The notes under the pieces: generated by a model
Databases searched by the model: none
What the model saw: the letters and a program-made list of their open reading frames with translations, nothing else
What the model was told of the DNA's origin: nothing
Assembly: GCF_029854705.2 (NCBI RefSeq)
Contig: NZ_CP139035.1
Span: 372,001 to 436,000 of the forward strand
Length of the DNA stretch: 64,000 nucleotides
Reading direction: 5' to 3'
From: Akkermansia sp. N21116
Lineage (GTDB): Bacteria; Verrucomicrobiota; Verrucomicrobiia; Verrucomicrobiales; Akkermansiaceae
Translations under genes and position numbers: made by a program
Shown here: positions 8,710 through 18,005 of the stretch, piece by piece
Position numbering within the stretch: the stretch's first letter is position 1
Layout: every line of letters starts with the position of its first letter

Positions 8710-8997
8710 GCGGACACCTCGCAGGAGAGTCAACGACCATCTCAGTCTTAGCTCAAAAGAAAATAACAGGAACAAACGACCACGAATCACGTTATTTCTT
8801 TCAATGTCATATCATTACAAATGATGTCCATCGTACAATTTGAAACGAAATGAATCTTTCCGGTAAAAATTCATTGTCAAATGGAATTCTTCCGGCAATT
8901 ATTCCCACGACAGAAAATTCGATAGCATAATGTACAAGCCATACATCACGTCTTGATAACACTATGTATCGAATGATCCAAAATACACAGTATCAAC

Positions 8998-10446
8998 ATG
9001 AAAAATATTCTCTTATCTCTTGCTCTTACACTGGCTCTGATGCCTTCCGACGGCTATGCCAAGCCAGCGCCTCCCAAACAGAGAGTGGAACTCAAGCATG
9101 GTTCCCACCGCACTGGCATGCGCACCGATGCCGACATGCAACAGTGGCGCGATTCCGGCTTGGGACAGTTCATCCACTGGGGGGTTTACGCTGTACCGGG
9201 CGGTCACTGGAACGGGAAAGTCTTCGGCGGCGCCGGAGAATGGATCCGCGTCTGGAATGAAATTCCCCACGACGTGTACGACAATTTTTACAAACAATTC
9301 AATCCCACCGAATTCGATGCAGCCAAGTGGGCGAAGCTCGCCAAGGAAATGGGAGTGAAGTACATGATCTTCACCACCAAACACCACGATGGTTTCTGCA
9401 TGTGGCCTAGTAAATACACGGACTATACCATTGCCAATTCTCCGTACAAAAAGGATATCGTCAAGGAATTGGTCGATGCCTACACGAAGGAAGGTATCGA
9501 CGTTCATCTCTACTTCTCCATTATTGACTGGAACCACAAGGGTTACATGTCCGGCACCCCGAAAACGCCGGAACAAAAGGCCGCCTACGAGGAATTCAAG
9601 AAGTTTACCCGCAATCAACTTTTCGAATTGCTGGAAAAATATCCCGAAACGAAAGGATTGTGGTTCGATGGTTCCTGGGATGCTTCCTGGAAGAGTGAAT
9701 ATGCCTGGGTCGACCAACTCGGCCAAGACCTGCGCAAGGCCAAACCGGGACTGATTATCGGCAGCCGTTTCCGCGCCGACGAAAACGGCAAACGCCACTA
9801 CGACACTAATGGCGACCTCATCGACGACTATGACCAAACCTGGGAACGCGACCTCCCGGAAACTTACGACCAAGTGAAGGGTGTGGACTGGGATTGCTGC
9901 ATGACGGTTCCCGAAAACGGCTGGGGTTATCATGCCACTTGGCTCACCTACGCCAAAAACAGTTACGATCTGATCGACATGATCATGCATGCCAATTCCA
10001 TGGACGGCAACTTCGTCCTTAACTTCGGACCCGATGCCAAGGGCAATATCCGCCCGGAAGAAACGAAACTCGCCAAAGAAATAGGCGCATGGATGAAGGT
10101 CAACGGAGAAGCCGTTTACGGTGCGCATCATGCTAACCTAAAGCCCCAAGGCTGGGGTTACTACACTCAGAAGGAAGGTAAAACCTACCTTTCCGTCTTC
10201 AACCGTCCAATAGACAACCGGGTGAAGGTCGTCCTGCCCGGCAGCAAGGGAGCTCCCGAAAAAGCCTACCTTCTGGATGGTAAGACTCCTCTTGAAATCC
10301 TGCCCGGCGGCAAGAACAAAAGGAATGAAAACATCTACTACATCGCCATTCCACAGGATTACAAGACTGACAAGCCTTTCGTCATCGTTCTCGAAGGCGA
10401 AATCAAGGGAAGTAACAAGGGCAAGTACCAGCAGGCTTTGACTTAA
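8998..10446 (+). CDS. Secreted GH29 alpha-L-fucosidase
   Basis: A retaining alpha-L-fucosidase that would remove terminal fucose from host glycans. It is 482 residues with a Sec signal peptide (MKNILLSLALTLALMPSDGYA). GH29 hallmarks include QWRDSGLGQFIHWGVYAVPG, YMIFTTKHHDGFCMWPSKYTDYTI, the nucleophile aspartate in KGLWFDGSWDASW, and WGYHATWLTYAKNSYDLIDMI with FVLNFGPDAKGNIRPEE. A small C-terminal beta domain follows (YYTQKEGKTYLSVFNRPID). The acid/base residue cannot be placed with certainty, as is usual in this family. Together with the GH2 enzyme at 20.9 kb it fits a mucin O-glycan-degrading lifestyle. It stands as a single gene with its own terminator. Confidence 0.95.
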   Translation: MKNILLSLALTLALMPSDGYAKPAPPKQRVELKHGSHRTGMRTDADMQQWRDSGLGQFIHWGVYAVPGGHWNGKVFGGAGEWIRVWNEIPHDVYDNFYKQFNPTEFDAAKWAKLAKEMGVKYMIFTTKHHDGFCMWPSKYTDYTIANSPYKKDIVKELVDAYTKEGIDVHLYFSIIDWNHKGYMSGTPKTPEQKAAYEEFKKFTRNQLFELLEKYPETKGLWFDGSWDASWKSEYAWVDQLGQDLRKAKPGLIIGSRFRADENGKRHYDTNGDLIDDYDQTWERDLPETYDQVKGVDWDCCMTVPENGWGYHATWLTYAKNSYDLIDMIMHANSMDGNFVLNFGPDAKGNIRPEETKLAKEIGAWMKVNGEAVYGAHHANLKPQGWGYYTQKEGKTYLSVFNRPIDNRVKVVLPGSKGAPEKAYLLDGKTPLEILPGGKNKRNENIYYIAIPQDYKTDKPFVIVLEGEIKGSNKGKYQQALT

Positions 10447-10470
10447 AATATCCTTCTCCGAATCCATAGG

Positions 10471-10513
10471 AAAGGCGGTTCTTCCATGCTATTGGAAGAG
10501 AGCCGCCTTTCTC
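10471..10513. terminator. Hairpin between the fucosidase gene and kdpC
   Basis: AAAGGCGGTTCTTCC pairs with GGAAGAGAGCCGCCTTT around ATGCTATT. It lies between convergent genes and probably serves both. Confidence 0.8.
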
Positions 10514-10528
10514 ATTGATACAAAAAAG

Positions 10529-11098
10529 TTAGTTAAGCGCATCCAAGGCCAGGTTCAACATGAGGACATTGACTCCGTCCTCTCCCAGAAAACCGCCGGA
10601 AACCGTGTTTTGCCGTATCAGCTCTCGGACTTTACAGGAGGAAAGACGGCGAGCCTTCGCCACGCGTTCGACCTGAAATTCGGCTGCCGCCGGGGAAATA
10701 TGCGGATCCAATCCGCTACCGGAGGCAAACAGGAGATCGGAAGGAACAGGAGTCCCCGACGGAAATCCATGGGATTTCCACAAAAATTCCCTCCGTTCCT
10801 CAACGATCTTTTTCAATTCGGCAGAACTCCAGGACAGATTACTCGCCCCCGACGGAAGCGTCGCATAATCCGCTGCCGATGGACGCGGCCAGAAATAATT
10901 CTCTCCGGTGACAGGTTGGGCTACCAATTCGGAACCGACCAAACGACCGTCTTTTGCCTGCAGCATGCTTCCACGCGCTTCACGAGGAAACAAAGCTAAT
11001 GCCAACCCTGTAACAAGCAGAGGGTAGACCAGGCCGGTTACGATAGCCAGGGCGAGAAACAGTCTCAGATTATTGCATTTCAATTTCATAATATTCAA
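10529..11098 (-). CDS. kdpC: Potassium-transporting ATPase subunit KdpC
   Basis: The accessory subunit of the high-affinity K+ pump; it assists ATP binding by KdpB and holds the complex together. It is 189 residues, the usual size, with one N-terminal membrane helix (LRLFLALAIVTGLVYPLLVTGLALALFP) and a periplasmic domain containing YFWPRPSAADY, SGASNLSWSS, FASGSGLDPHISPAAAEFQVERVAKAR and GEDGVNVLMLNLALD. It starts 26 bases after kdpB and closes the kdpABC run. An alternative start three codons downstream (MKLKCNN) is equally reasonable. Confidence 0.96.
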   Translation of the reverse strand: MNIMKLKCNNLRLFLALAIVTGLVYPLLVTGLALALFPREARGSMLQAKDGRLVGSELVAQPVTGENYFWPRPSAADYATLPSGASNLSWSSAELKKIVEERREFLWKSHGFPSGTPVPSDLLFASGSGLDPHISPAAAEFQVERVAKARRLSSCKVRELIRQNTVSGGFLGEDGVNVLMLNLALDALN

Positions 11099-11124
11099 AT
11101 AGTTCGAGTTTTTCAGGGAAAAGA

Positions 11125-13233
11125 TCAGACCAAGTGGATGGCGTTGATCAGGACATCTATCGCTTTAATGCCGATGAATGGAACGATCAGTCCGCCTACA
11201 CCGTATACCAGAATATTACGACGAAGCAGGGAGTCCGCCGTTGCCGGTTTGTAACCAACGCCACGTAACGCTAGGGGAATCAGAGCCACAATAATCAAAG
11301 CATTAAAAATTACCGCGCTCAGGATGGCGCTTTCCGGAGAGGCAAGCCCCATCAAATTCAGCCCGGCAAGAGGCCCTTCCTTCCCCCCTACCGTGATGTA
11401 AAGACCAGCAAAAATAGCGGGAATAATCGCAAAATATTTGGCCACGTCATTGGCAAATGAAAACGTCGTCAAAGCTCCGCGTGTAATCAGCATCTGTTTG
11501 CCTATTTCCACAATTTCAATAAGTTTTGTCGGATTGCTATCCAAATCCACCATATTGCCGGCTTCCCGGGCGGCTTGTGTACCGGTGTTCATGGCGACCC
11601 CGACATCAGCCTGGGCCAGAGCGGGAGCATCGTTGGTACCATCTCCCGTCATGGCAACAAGATGTCCGGCTGCCTGTTCGTCACGAATGCGCTGGAGTTT
11701 CATTTCCGGCGTAGCTTCAGCCATAAAATCGTCAACACCAGCTTCGGCAGCGATCGATGCAGCCGTCAGGGGATTATCGCCTGTCACCATGACCGTACGA
11801 ATACCCATTTCGCGGAGGTGGGCGAAACGTTCCTTGATTCCGCCCTTGACCACATCTTTCAGATAAACAACTCCAAGCACATCTGCATTCTCGGCAACTA
11901 CGAGCGGAGTGCCTCCAAGACCAGCTATTTGTTCCACATGGAACCTGACTGCTTCCGGGAAATGCCCGCCTTGTTCCCGTACCCAGGTATCAATACTGTC
12001 CGCCGCTCCCTTTCGGATAGCAATTGTTGGTTGCCCTTCTCCGGCAGCAACATTGACTCCGCTCATGCGGGTCAAAGCTGTGAATGGAACGAATTCCGTC
12101 TGACGGGAAGCAACTTCACGTCCCCGAATACCGAATTTCTTTTTGGCAAGAACAACGATGCTGCGGCCTTCAGGCGTTTCATCCGCCAGAGAAGCCAATT
12201 GAGCAGCCCGGGCCAAATGATCGGGTTCAATCCCGGGAGCGGGGATAAAATCCTCCGCCATGCGATTACCCAGCGTAATAGTGCCCGTTTTGTCCAGCAA
12301 CAAGACATCAATGTCCCCGGCTGCCTCTACGGCACGACCCGATGTTGCCAGTACGTTCCGGCGGACAAGACGGTCAATACCACTAATTCCGATGGCACTC
12401 AACAACCCGCCTATCGTCGTCGGAATCAGGCAAATCAACAGGGAAACGAGTACGGGAATACTCAAATTGCCGGATGCTCCGAATCCGGCAGCTTTCGCTT
12501 CATTTTCGATTAATCCGGCCATAGCCGGCAAGGTACAAATAACCACAATAAAAACGCAGCTCAAAGCGACAAGCAAAATGCCCAAGGCAATTTCATTCGG
12601 CGTTTTCTGACGATTGGCTCCTTCGACCATGGAGATCATGCGATCAAGAAAGGAATGACCAGGCTCCGCCGTTACCCGGATGATAATGGAGTCACTGATG
12701 ACTTTAGTACCTCCCGTGACGGCACTACGATCACCTCCGCTTTCACGGATGACCGGAGCAGATTCTCCCGTAATGGCAGATTCGTCCACACTGGCAATCC
12801 CCTCAATCACTTCACCGTCCGCCGGAATGGTATCTCCGGCTTCACAAATGACCCGCTGATCTTTTTTCAATGTATCGGCTGGAACAATCTCCTCCGTTAC
12901 ACCGTTGAGCAGCCTTGCATTAACGTGCGTTCGCATCTTTTTCAGTGCATCGGCCTGGGCTCGTCCGCGCCCCTCTGCCAGAGCTTCGGCAAAGTTGGCA
13001 AATAGGACGGTAAACCACAACCACAACGTAATTTGCAATGTGAATCCGAAGGATTCTCCGGAAACCGCCTCGCGAATCAGAACTACCGTCGTTGCCAGTG
13101 CACCAAGAGCCGTTATAAAAATGACAGGGTTCCTGATCAAAATACCTGGGTTGAATTTACACAGGGCATCAAACAAAGCGCGACGCATCATGGTCCCACT
13201 CATCCAAGAACTGTTTTTTGGTTTGTCAGACAT
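11125..13233 (-). CDS. kdpB: Potassium-transporting ATPase ATP-binding subunit KdpB
   Basis: The P-type ATPase subunit of the KdpFABC pump, 702 residues against about 682 in E. coli. Visible are the actuator motif ITGES, the phosphorylation site [19 protein letters not shown], the N-domain KGAADSID segment, the P-domain [10 protein letters not shown] and [17 protein letters not shown], and about seven membrane helices including the [17 protein letters not shown] segment. It lies between kdpA (27 bases apart) and kdpC (26 bases apart), so all three should be one transcript. Confidence 0.97.
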   Translation of the reverse strand: MSDKPKNSSWMSGTMMRRALFDALCKFNPGILIRNPVIFITALGALATTVVLIREAVSGESFGFTLQITLWLWFTVLFANFAEALAEGRGRAQADALKKMRTHVNARLLNGVTEEIVPADTLKKDQRVICEAGDTIPADGEVIEGIASVDESAITGESAPVIRESGGDRSAVTGGTKVISDSIIIRVTAEPGHSFLDRMISMVEGANRQKTPNEIALGILLVALSCVFIVVICTLPAMAGLIENEAKAAGFGASGNLSIPVLVSLLICLIPTTIGGLLSAIGISGIDRLVRRNVLATSGRAVEAAGDIDVLLLDKTGTITLGNRMAEDFIPAPGIEPDHLARAAQLASLADETPEGRSIVVLAKKKFGIRGREVASRQTEFVPFTALTRMSGVNVAAGEGQPTIAIRKGAADSIDTWVREQGGHFPEAVRFHVEQIAGLGGTPLVVAENADVLGVVYLKDVVKGGIKERFAHLREMGIRTVMVTGDNPLTAASIAAEAGVDDFMAEATPEMKLQRIRDEQAAGHLVAMTGDGTNDAPALAQADVGVAMNTGTQAAREAGNMVDLDSNPTKLIEIVEIGKQMLITRGALTTFSFANDVAKYFAIIPAIFAGLYITVGGKEGPLAGLNLMGLASPESAILSAVIFNALIIVALIPLALRGVGYKPATADSLLRRNILVYGVGGLIVPFIGIKAIDVLINAIHLV

Positions 13234-13260
13234 ATAAATAAAATTTTGATAGATAGATTA

Positions 13261-14964
13261 TTATAAAGATATTCCGCTTGAGAGAAGCAAGTGTTCCAGA
13301 ATCGGTCCCAACGCCAGCGCCGGAAAGAATGTCAGAGCCCCAACAATAAACACCACGGCAATCAACAGGACGAGAAACAGGCCGTTGTCGGTTCGCATCG
13401 TCCCCATAGCTTGGGGAACAACTTTCTTGGCAGCCATGCTTCCTGCAACAATCAACACAGGGATGATCGCTCCGAAGCGCCCCAAGAACATGGCCAGTCC
13501 GCCTAACAGACTATAAAACGGAGTACTCCCCACTCCGAGGCCGGCAAAGGCGCTGCCGTTGTTATTGGCCTGGGAACCGAAGCAATAGAGGATTTCGCTC
13601 AAGCCGTGAGGACCATGGTTCAGGATCCCGGCCCGGCCGACATCCGCGCCGGCGGCAATCCCGGACATCAGCAAAACGGTCACGCCCGTCACCAAAATCC
13701 CCACCATCGCCCAGCGGACTTCGCGAGCTTCAATCTTTTTGCCAAGGAACTCAGGCGTTCTTCCTACCATTAACCCGCAGAGGAATACGGTAATAATGGC
13801 AAAAAGAAGCATGCCGTATAAACCACACCCAACACCGCCGAAGATAATCTCGCCCAGTAACATATTGAACAAAGCCACACCTCCTGCAATCGGGGACATG
13901 CTGTCGTGCATGCAGTTGACGGCACCTGTGGAAGTTACCGTTGTTGCTACGGAAAAAAGCGAACTATTGGTAATACCGAATCGAACCTCTTTGCCTTCCA
14001 TCATGGAAACTCCCTGTCCATAAATGGGATTGACAGAATGTTCCGCCCACAACGATAACGCAGACATGCCGATAAACATCACCATCATGGCAGCAAAAAT
14101 GATCCATCCCTGTTTTTTATTGCCGATCATAACGCCAAACGCATAGGGACATGCACAGGAAATGAGAAGGAGACCGGCTACTTCAAGTAAATTGGACAGA
14201 GGAGTCGGGTTTTCAAAAGGATGACAGCTGTTATTACCGAAAAAACCGCCTCCGTTCGTCCCGAGATGCTTGATGGCAATCTGCGAGGCAGCGGGACCAT
14301 GAGGAATACTTTGTTCAATACCGTTCAATCCTACAACCTGAGTCGGACCATCCAGGCACTGGGGAACACCTTGAGAGATCAGGGCAAGAGCCAATACCAG
14401 CGCTAACGGTAACAGGATATAAAGAGTCGTACGGGTTACATCCGACCAGAAATTACCGATAGAAGAGCTTTCCCTGCTCTTCAATCCGCGGATCATTGCC
14501 GCCATGACGGCAATACCGGTTGCCGCGCTCAAGAAATTCTGGACACACATCCCCGTCATCTGCGACAGGTAGCTGACTCCCTCTGGGCCTTCTCCGGAAT
14601 AAAACTGCCAGTTTGTATTCGTCATGAAGCTGACGGCCGTATTCACGGCAATATCCCAGCGCATGTTGGCAGCCCCCCCCGGATTCAAGGGAAGCCATCC
14701 CTGCACGAGCAGCGTGGCGAGTAACACGCCGAAACCCGCCATATTGAACAAGAACACGGACCAGGCATATTCCTTCCAGCCCATCCGTTGTCCGGGATCA
14801 ACACCCGCCACTTTATAAATGCCGTGTTCCAACGGACCTAACAAACGGGAAAGTATCGTTTGTTCCCCTGTCAGAACCTTCGCTATCCAGCTCCCCAGAA
14901 CGGGGGCGGCAGCGACCAGTATCCCGAAAAACAGGATGATAATAAACAAGTCATGTGAAGACAT
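13261..14964 (-). CDS. kdpA: Potassium-transporting ATPase K+-binding subunit KdpA
   Basis: The channel-like K+-binding subunit of the Kdp pump, 567 residues with about ten membrane helices. The selectivity-filter region HLGTNGGGFFGNNSCHPFENP is intact, and further conserved parts are seen in FMTNTNWQFYSGEGPEGVSYLSQM and AFAGLGVGSTPFYSLLGGLAM. It is first in the kdpABC run. No kdpF-like small hydrophobic frame was found in the 147 bases upstream. The gap to the secreted protein gene on the same strand probably contains the kdpABC promoter, or reads through from it. Confidence 0.97.
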   Translation of the reverse strand: MSSHDLFIIILFFGILVAAAPVLGSWIAKVLTGEQTILSRLLGPLEHGIYKVAGVDPGQRMGWKEYAWSVFLFNMAGFGVLLATLLVQGWLPLNPGGAANMRWDIAVNTAVSFMTNTNWQFYSGEGPEGVSYLSQMTGMCVQNFLSAATGIAVMAAMIRGLKSRESSSIGNFWSDVTRTTLYILLPLALVLALALISQGVPQCLDGPTQVVGLNGIEQSIPHGPAASQIAIKHLGTNGGGFFGNNSCHPFENPTPLSNLLEVAGLLLISCACPYAFGVMIGNKKQGWIIFAAMMVMFIGMSALSLWAEHSVNPIYGQGVSMMEGKEVRFGITNSSLFSVATTVTSTGAVNCMHDSMSPIAGGVALFNMLLGEIIFGGVGCGLYGMLLFAIITVFLCGLMVGRTPEFLGKKIEAREVRWAMVGILVTGVTVLLMSGIAAGADVGRAGILNHGPHGLSEILYCFGSQANNNGSAFAGLGVGSTPFYSLLGGLAMFLGRFGAIIPVLIVAGSMAAKKVVPQAMGTMRTDNGLFLVLLIAVVFIVGALTFFPALALGPILEHLLLSSGISL

Positions 14965-15111
14965 GCCTTCACCATACCCATAAAAAATATTTCAGGTAGT
15001 TAACTGCTTCCTTCTTACCATTAAGAAAAAATTAATTTCCTTGCAGAATCGCCGTAACTCGCCCGAGGGAAGGTCAGGTTCCCCTGTTTGGCATAACTCT
15101 CGCCGGAATGG

Positions 15112-17097
15112 TTATAACTGCGGCTGTGACAGGATATTTTGTGTCTCCTTTGTCGTGCCGGAGATGATCCAAATGGGATCGGCCTTTCTGAAACCGTGAT
15201 AGGCAGACTCAAGAATGTCTTCCGACGCCACCTTGTCGCCGCTTGCGCGTTCGAGAACATTGAGGAAAATTCTCCCTCCCTCTTCCGAGATGCTCATCAA
15301 GGCACTAGTGTCTCCATGTTTCTTCTGGTAGTCGTGGAAAGCTCGAATCGTTTTCCAGAATGTATCCCCGCCGACATTGCAAACCGCCAGCGTGCGGGAT
15401 GGTACTTCGGAAAAATCAAAGGCTTGTTCCAGCATGGTATTCCACAAGGAAGTATTACCGCCACGCTTGCCGGGCAGAGCAAGCATCATCACGGATGACT
15501 TCGTATCCGCCCGTCCGTCAACACAGACAAAATACCCATGCCCCAAATCGAGCCAATCGGCTCCAGCGGGAGATTTGAGCACCCACAGTTTCTCCCCGGC
15601 CTGATTGGAAAAAGCCATTTCCTTGATTCCCTCACTTGTGGTACCCGTCCAGGTGGCTGTGATCGGGGCTTCATCCGCCGTGGTGATGCTCATAGAGCCC
15701 GTACCACGATCCGGGATTTTCAGGAACTTGATGGTAGAGGCACCTTCCTGAAGTGCTTTTTCGTAATTTCCTTGGGTTGCAGCATTGGGGTTGCCGATGT
15801 TCACCAAAGCACTTGTCCACAAGCCATTCCCTGGGGCACCCTTTTTAATGACCGGAGCCACAGTTACACTCAACTCCAAATCTCCGCCCGGTGGAAAAAT
15901 ACGAACATCGCTGAGTCCATAAATCGATGATGCCTCCAGACTTTCCCCGGATTTCAGTACACGTGCGCCATCTACTCCTTGAATTCCACAGCCCAATTCC
16001 ATCAGTTGTTCCGTCTTTTCATTGCTGTCTGCCTCTTTCCAGACATACCGGAATACCGCATTTTCCCCCCATGTTGCAGGCAAGGCAATATCGTAACCGC
16101 TCTTATTAGTCAAAGTCACTCGTAACCCGAAGGAATATCCGAATGGATCTCCGCTGTCATACGGTTCCAGTGAAACTTCCAAAGCGGCGTTGGGATCTTC
16201 CTGCGGCGCCGGATAAACCTTGCTGCACGCACCGTCTCGCCCAAGCATCCAGATTTCATCTCCGACAATGAGTTTATCTCCCCGTGTTCCATTCAACCCC
16301 AGCTTGGTCTCATATTCCGTTTTGCCCGTTCTGAGATTCAAAATGGAAAGTCGACTGCTCCACCGCGACCAGGCGATATTGACAAGTCTGTCGTTATCCA
16401 TCCATTCCGCTCCCGACAAATCATCCGATGAAATCTTCCATTCCGACAAATCCAGTTGTTTGCATTCTCCCGTCGCCGGGCGAATCATCCATGCTCCGGC
16501 CTCGTAGCCGTCATCCTTCGTTTTGTTGGGAATGCCGCCCAAAGCCACAATCCATCCCTCTGGGTTTTCCGTAGCAGTTACCATGCTAAAAACCACATTT
16601 TCAGATCCTTTCCACGGGACAGGCTGTCTATCTTCCTTGCGATCCAGGAAAAAATAAGGACGCCCAAACCGGCTGGCCATTGCCATATTCATCGCGATAT
16701 GGAAGCATACACTGTCGGAATCCATGACAACATAACGGCCTGTTTTCGACTGCGGCTCCTTGTCCTGGTTGGGGAAGGTTTTCATTTCCTCAATCAGGCG
16801 GGATGGCGATTGCAACCTCTTGCGTATAAATGGGCGGACGGGATTATCAGTCCATTGGAATCCATCAAATCCATGGGCAAACTCCTTTTTGTTCTGCTCA
16901 CCGTCATAACCCGATTCCGGATAGACGGAATACCCGATGTAGTCAGGCGACTCAGGAGTCAGGCAACGGACAGAAAACAGTTGCCCATCCTTGGCTGTGT
17001 ACGCTTTTTTTTCAACCCATGGGACAGACTCTACCGCATGGGAGGACACACCGATGCAAATGCTCAGACATAGAATCAATAACACGACGGATTTCAT
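15112..17097 (-). CDS. Secreted protein of unknown function between kdpDE and kdpABC
   Basis: 661 residues with a Sec signal (MKSVVLLILCLSICIGVSSHA). I do not recognise a family. The first half has beta-strand and tryptophan-rich stretches suggestive of a propeller or WD-like fold (EGWIVALGGIPNKTKDDGYEAGAWMIRP, RLSILNLRTGKTEYETKLGL). The middle looks like an Ig-like or DUF domain (LRVTLTNKSGYDIALP). The last 150 residues contain LPGKRGGNTSLWNTMLEQAFDF and ASEDILESAYHGFRKADPIWIISG. It lies in the same direction, between kdpE (194-base gap) and kdpA (147-base gap). The gaps are long enough for separate promoters. A role in potassium stress is only a guess from position. Confidence 0.7.
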   Translation of the reverse strand: MKSVVLLILCLSICIGVSSHAVESVPWVEKKAYTAKDGQLFSVRCLTPESPDYIGYSVYPESGYDGEQNKKEFAHGFDGFQWTDNPVRPFIRKRLQSPSRLIEEMKTFPNQDKEPQSKTGRYVVMDSDSVCFHIAMNMAMASRFGRPYFFLDRKEDRQPVPWKGSENVVFSMVTATENPEGWIVALGGIPNKTKDDGYEAGAWMIRPATGECKQLDLSEWKISSDDLSGAEWMDNDRLVNIAWSRWSSRLSILNLRTGKTEYETKLGLNGTRGDKLIVGDEIWMLGRDGACSKVYPAPQEDPNAALEVSLEPYDSGDPFGYSFGLRVTLTNKSGYDIALPATWGENAVFRYVWKEADSNEKTEQLMELGCGIQGVDGARVLKSGESLEASSIYGLSDVRIFPPGGDLELSVTVAPVIKKGAPGNGLWTSALVNIGNPNAATQGNYEKALQEGASTIKFLKIPDRGTGSMSITTADEAPITATWTGTTSEGIKEMAFSNQAGEKLWVLKSPAGADWLDLGHGYFVCVDGRADTKSSVMMLALPGKRGGNTSLWNTMLEQAFDFSEVPSRTLAVCNVGGDTFWKTIRAFHDYQKKHGDTSALMSISEEGGRIFLNVLERASGDKVASEDILESAYHGFRKADPIWIISGTTKETQNILSQPQL

Positions 17098-17291
17098 GGG
17101 ATAAAATAGATGTTGGATTTCTCGTTAACAACTTTCGTGTAATGAAATAGAATAACTCCACAAGAGGGAGCAACACCTACTCTTTCACATGCTGCTGGAA
17201 CAATCCATGATCTAGGATTTCCAGCACGGGAATTCAACTCAAATCGAGAAAACGTACGTTTTTCCCCTGCCCTATTCCCACAGGAATAACA

Positions 17292-17981
17292 TCACTCCGC
17301 AGCAATTCTGTATCCTAATCCGGATTCTGCCCGAATGATGCGGCGGGCAGGATCGGTATCTCCGATTTTCTGACGAAGATGAGCTAAATGGACCCGCAGG
17401 TAGTGCGTGTCTTCCTCATGGTTGGGACCCCAGATTTCACGAAGAATCTGCCTATGAGTCAATACTTTGCCACGGTGAACGAGAAGAAGTCGCAAAATGT
17501 CGTATTCCTTCTGGGTCAAGTGGACTTCTTCTCCATTCATCGTCACACGGTGTGCGGCAAGATCAACGACGACAGAACCTAATTTGAATGCCGTCGGTTC
17601 CGGGCCATGTGATACGCGGCGAAGCATTACCCGCAACCGTGCCAACAGTTCACCGCTCCCAAAGGGTTTAGTCAAGTAATCATCCGCACCGGCATCCAGG
17701 GCCTTGATTTTGTCTTCTTCCTGATCCCAGGCCGTCAAAACCAGAATTGGTACTTGAGTCCATTCCCTGAGACGGTCAAGGACTTCCAGCCCGGATATAT
17801 CGGGCAATCCCAGATCAAGAATGACAGCGTCGGGACGCTTTAGAGCGATTTCATTCAGTCCGAGAGTACCATTCTCGCATTCACGGACTCGGTACCCGGC
17901 TCCGGTCAGCGTAAGGAAGAGTAGCCGGCGGATCTGGCGTTCATCATCAATAACAAGTATTTCAGGCTGGTAATCGCTCAT
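17292..17981 (-). CDS. kdpE: Response regulator KdpE
   Basis: An OmpR-family response regulator of 229 residues that activates kdpABC when phosphorylated by KdpD. The receiver domain has the acidic pair (VIDDERQI), the phospho-acceptor aspartate in AVILDLGLPDISG, the conserved Thr in LVLTAWDQEEDKI and the lysine in DYLTKPFGSGELLAR. The winged-helix effector covers residues ~130-229 (LTQKEYDILRLLLVHRGKVLTHRQIL, YLRVHLAHLRQKIG, ESGLGYRIA). The start lies 24 bases after the kdpD stop, so kdpDE form an operon. Confidence 0.95.
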   Translation of the reverse strand: MSDYQPEILVIDDERQIRRLLFLTLTGAGYRVRECENGTLGLNEIALKRPDAVILDLGLPDISGLEVLDRLREWTQVPILVLTAWDQEEDKIKALDAGADDYLTKPFGSGELLARLRVMLRRVSHGPEPTAFKLGSVVVDLAAHRVTMNGEEVHLTQKEYDILRLLLVHRGKVLTHRQILREIWGPNHEEDTHYLRVHLAHLRQKIGDTDPARRIIRAESGLGYRIAAE

Positions 17982-18005
17982 GGCAAAGAAATGCGGGAAA
18001 GGAGT

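Noticed and set aside
11932-11947. Second parS-like site TGTTCCACATGGAACC in kdpB
   Set aside because: It has two mismatches to the consensus, lacks the central CG and is far from the DnaA boxes. Similar near-matches can arise by chance in coding sequence.
14965-15111. Search for a kdpF gene upstream of kdpA
   Set aside because: No small hydrophobic frame of ~25-30 codons was found on the minus strand; only a 9-codon frame and out-of-phase stretches exist. kdpF is absent or lies elsewhere.
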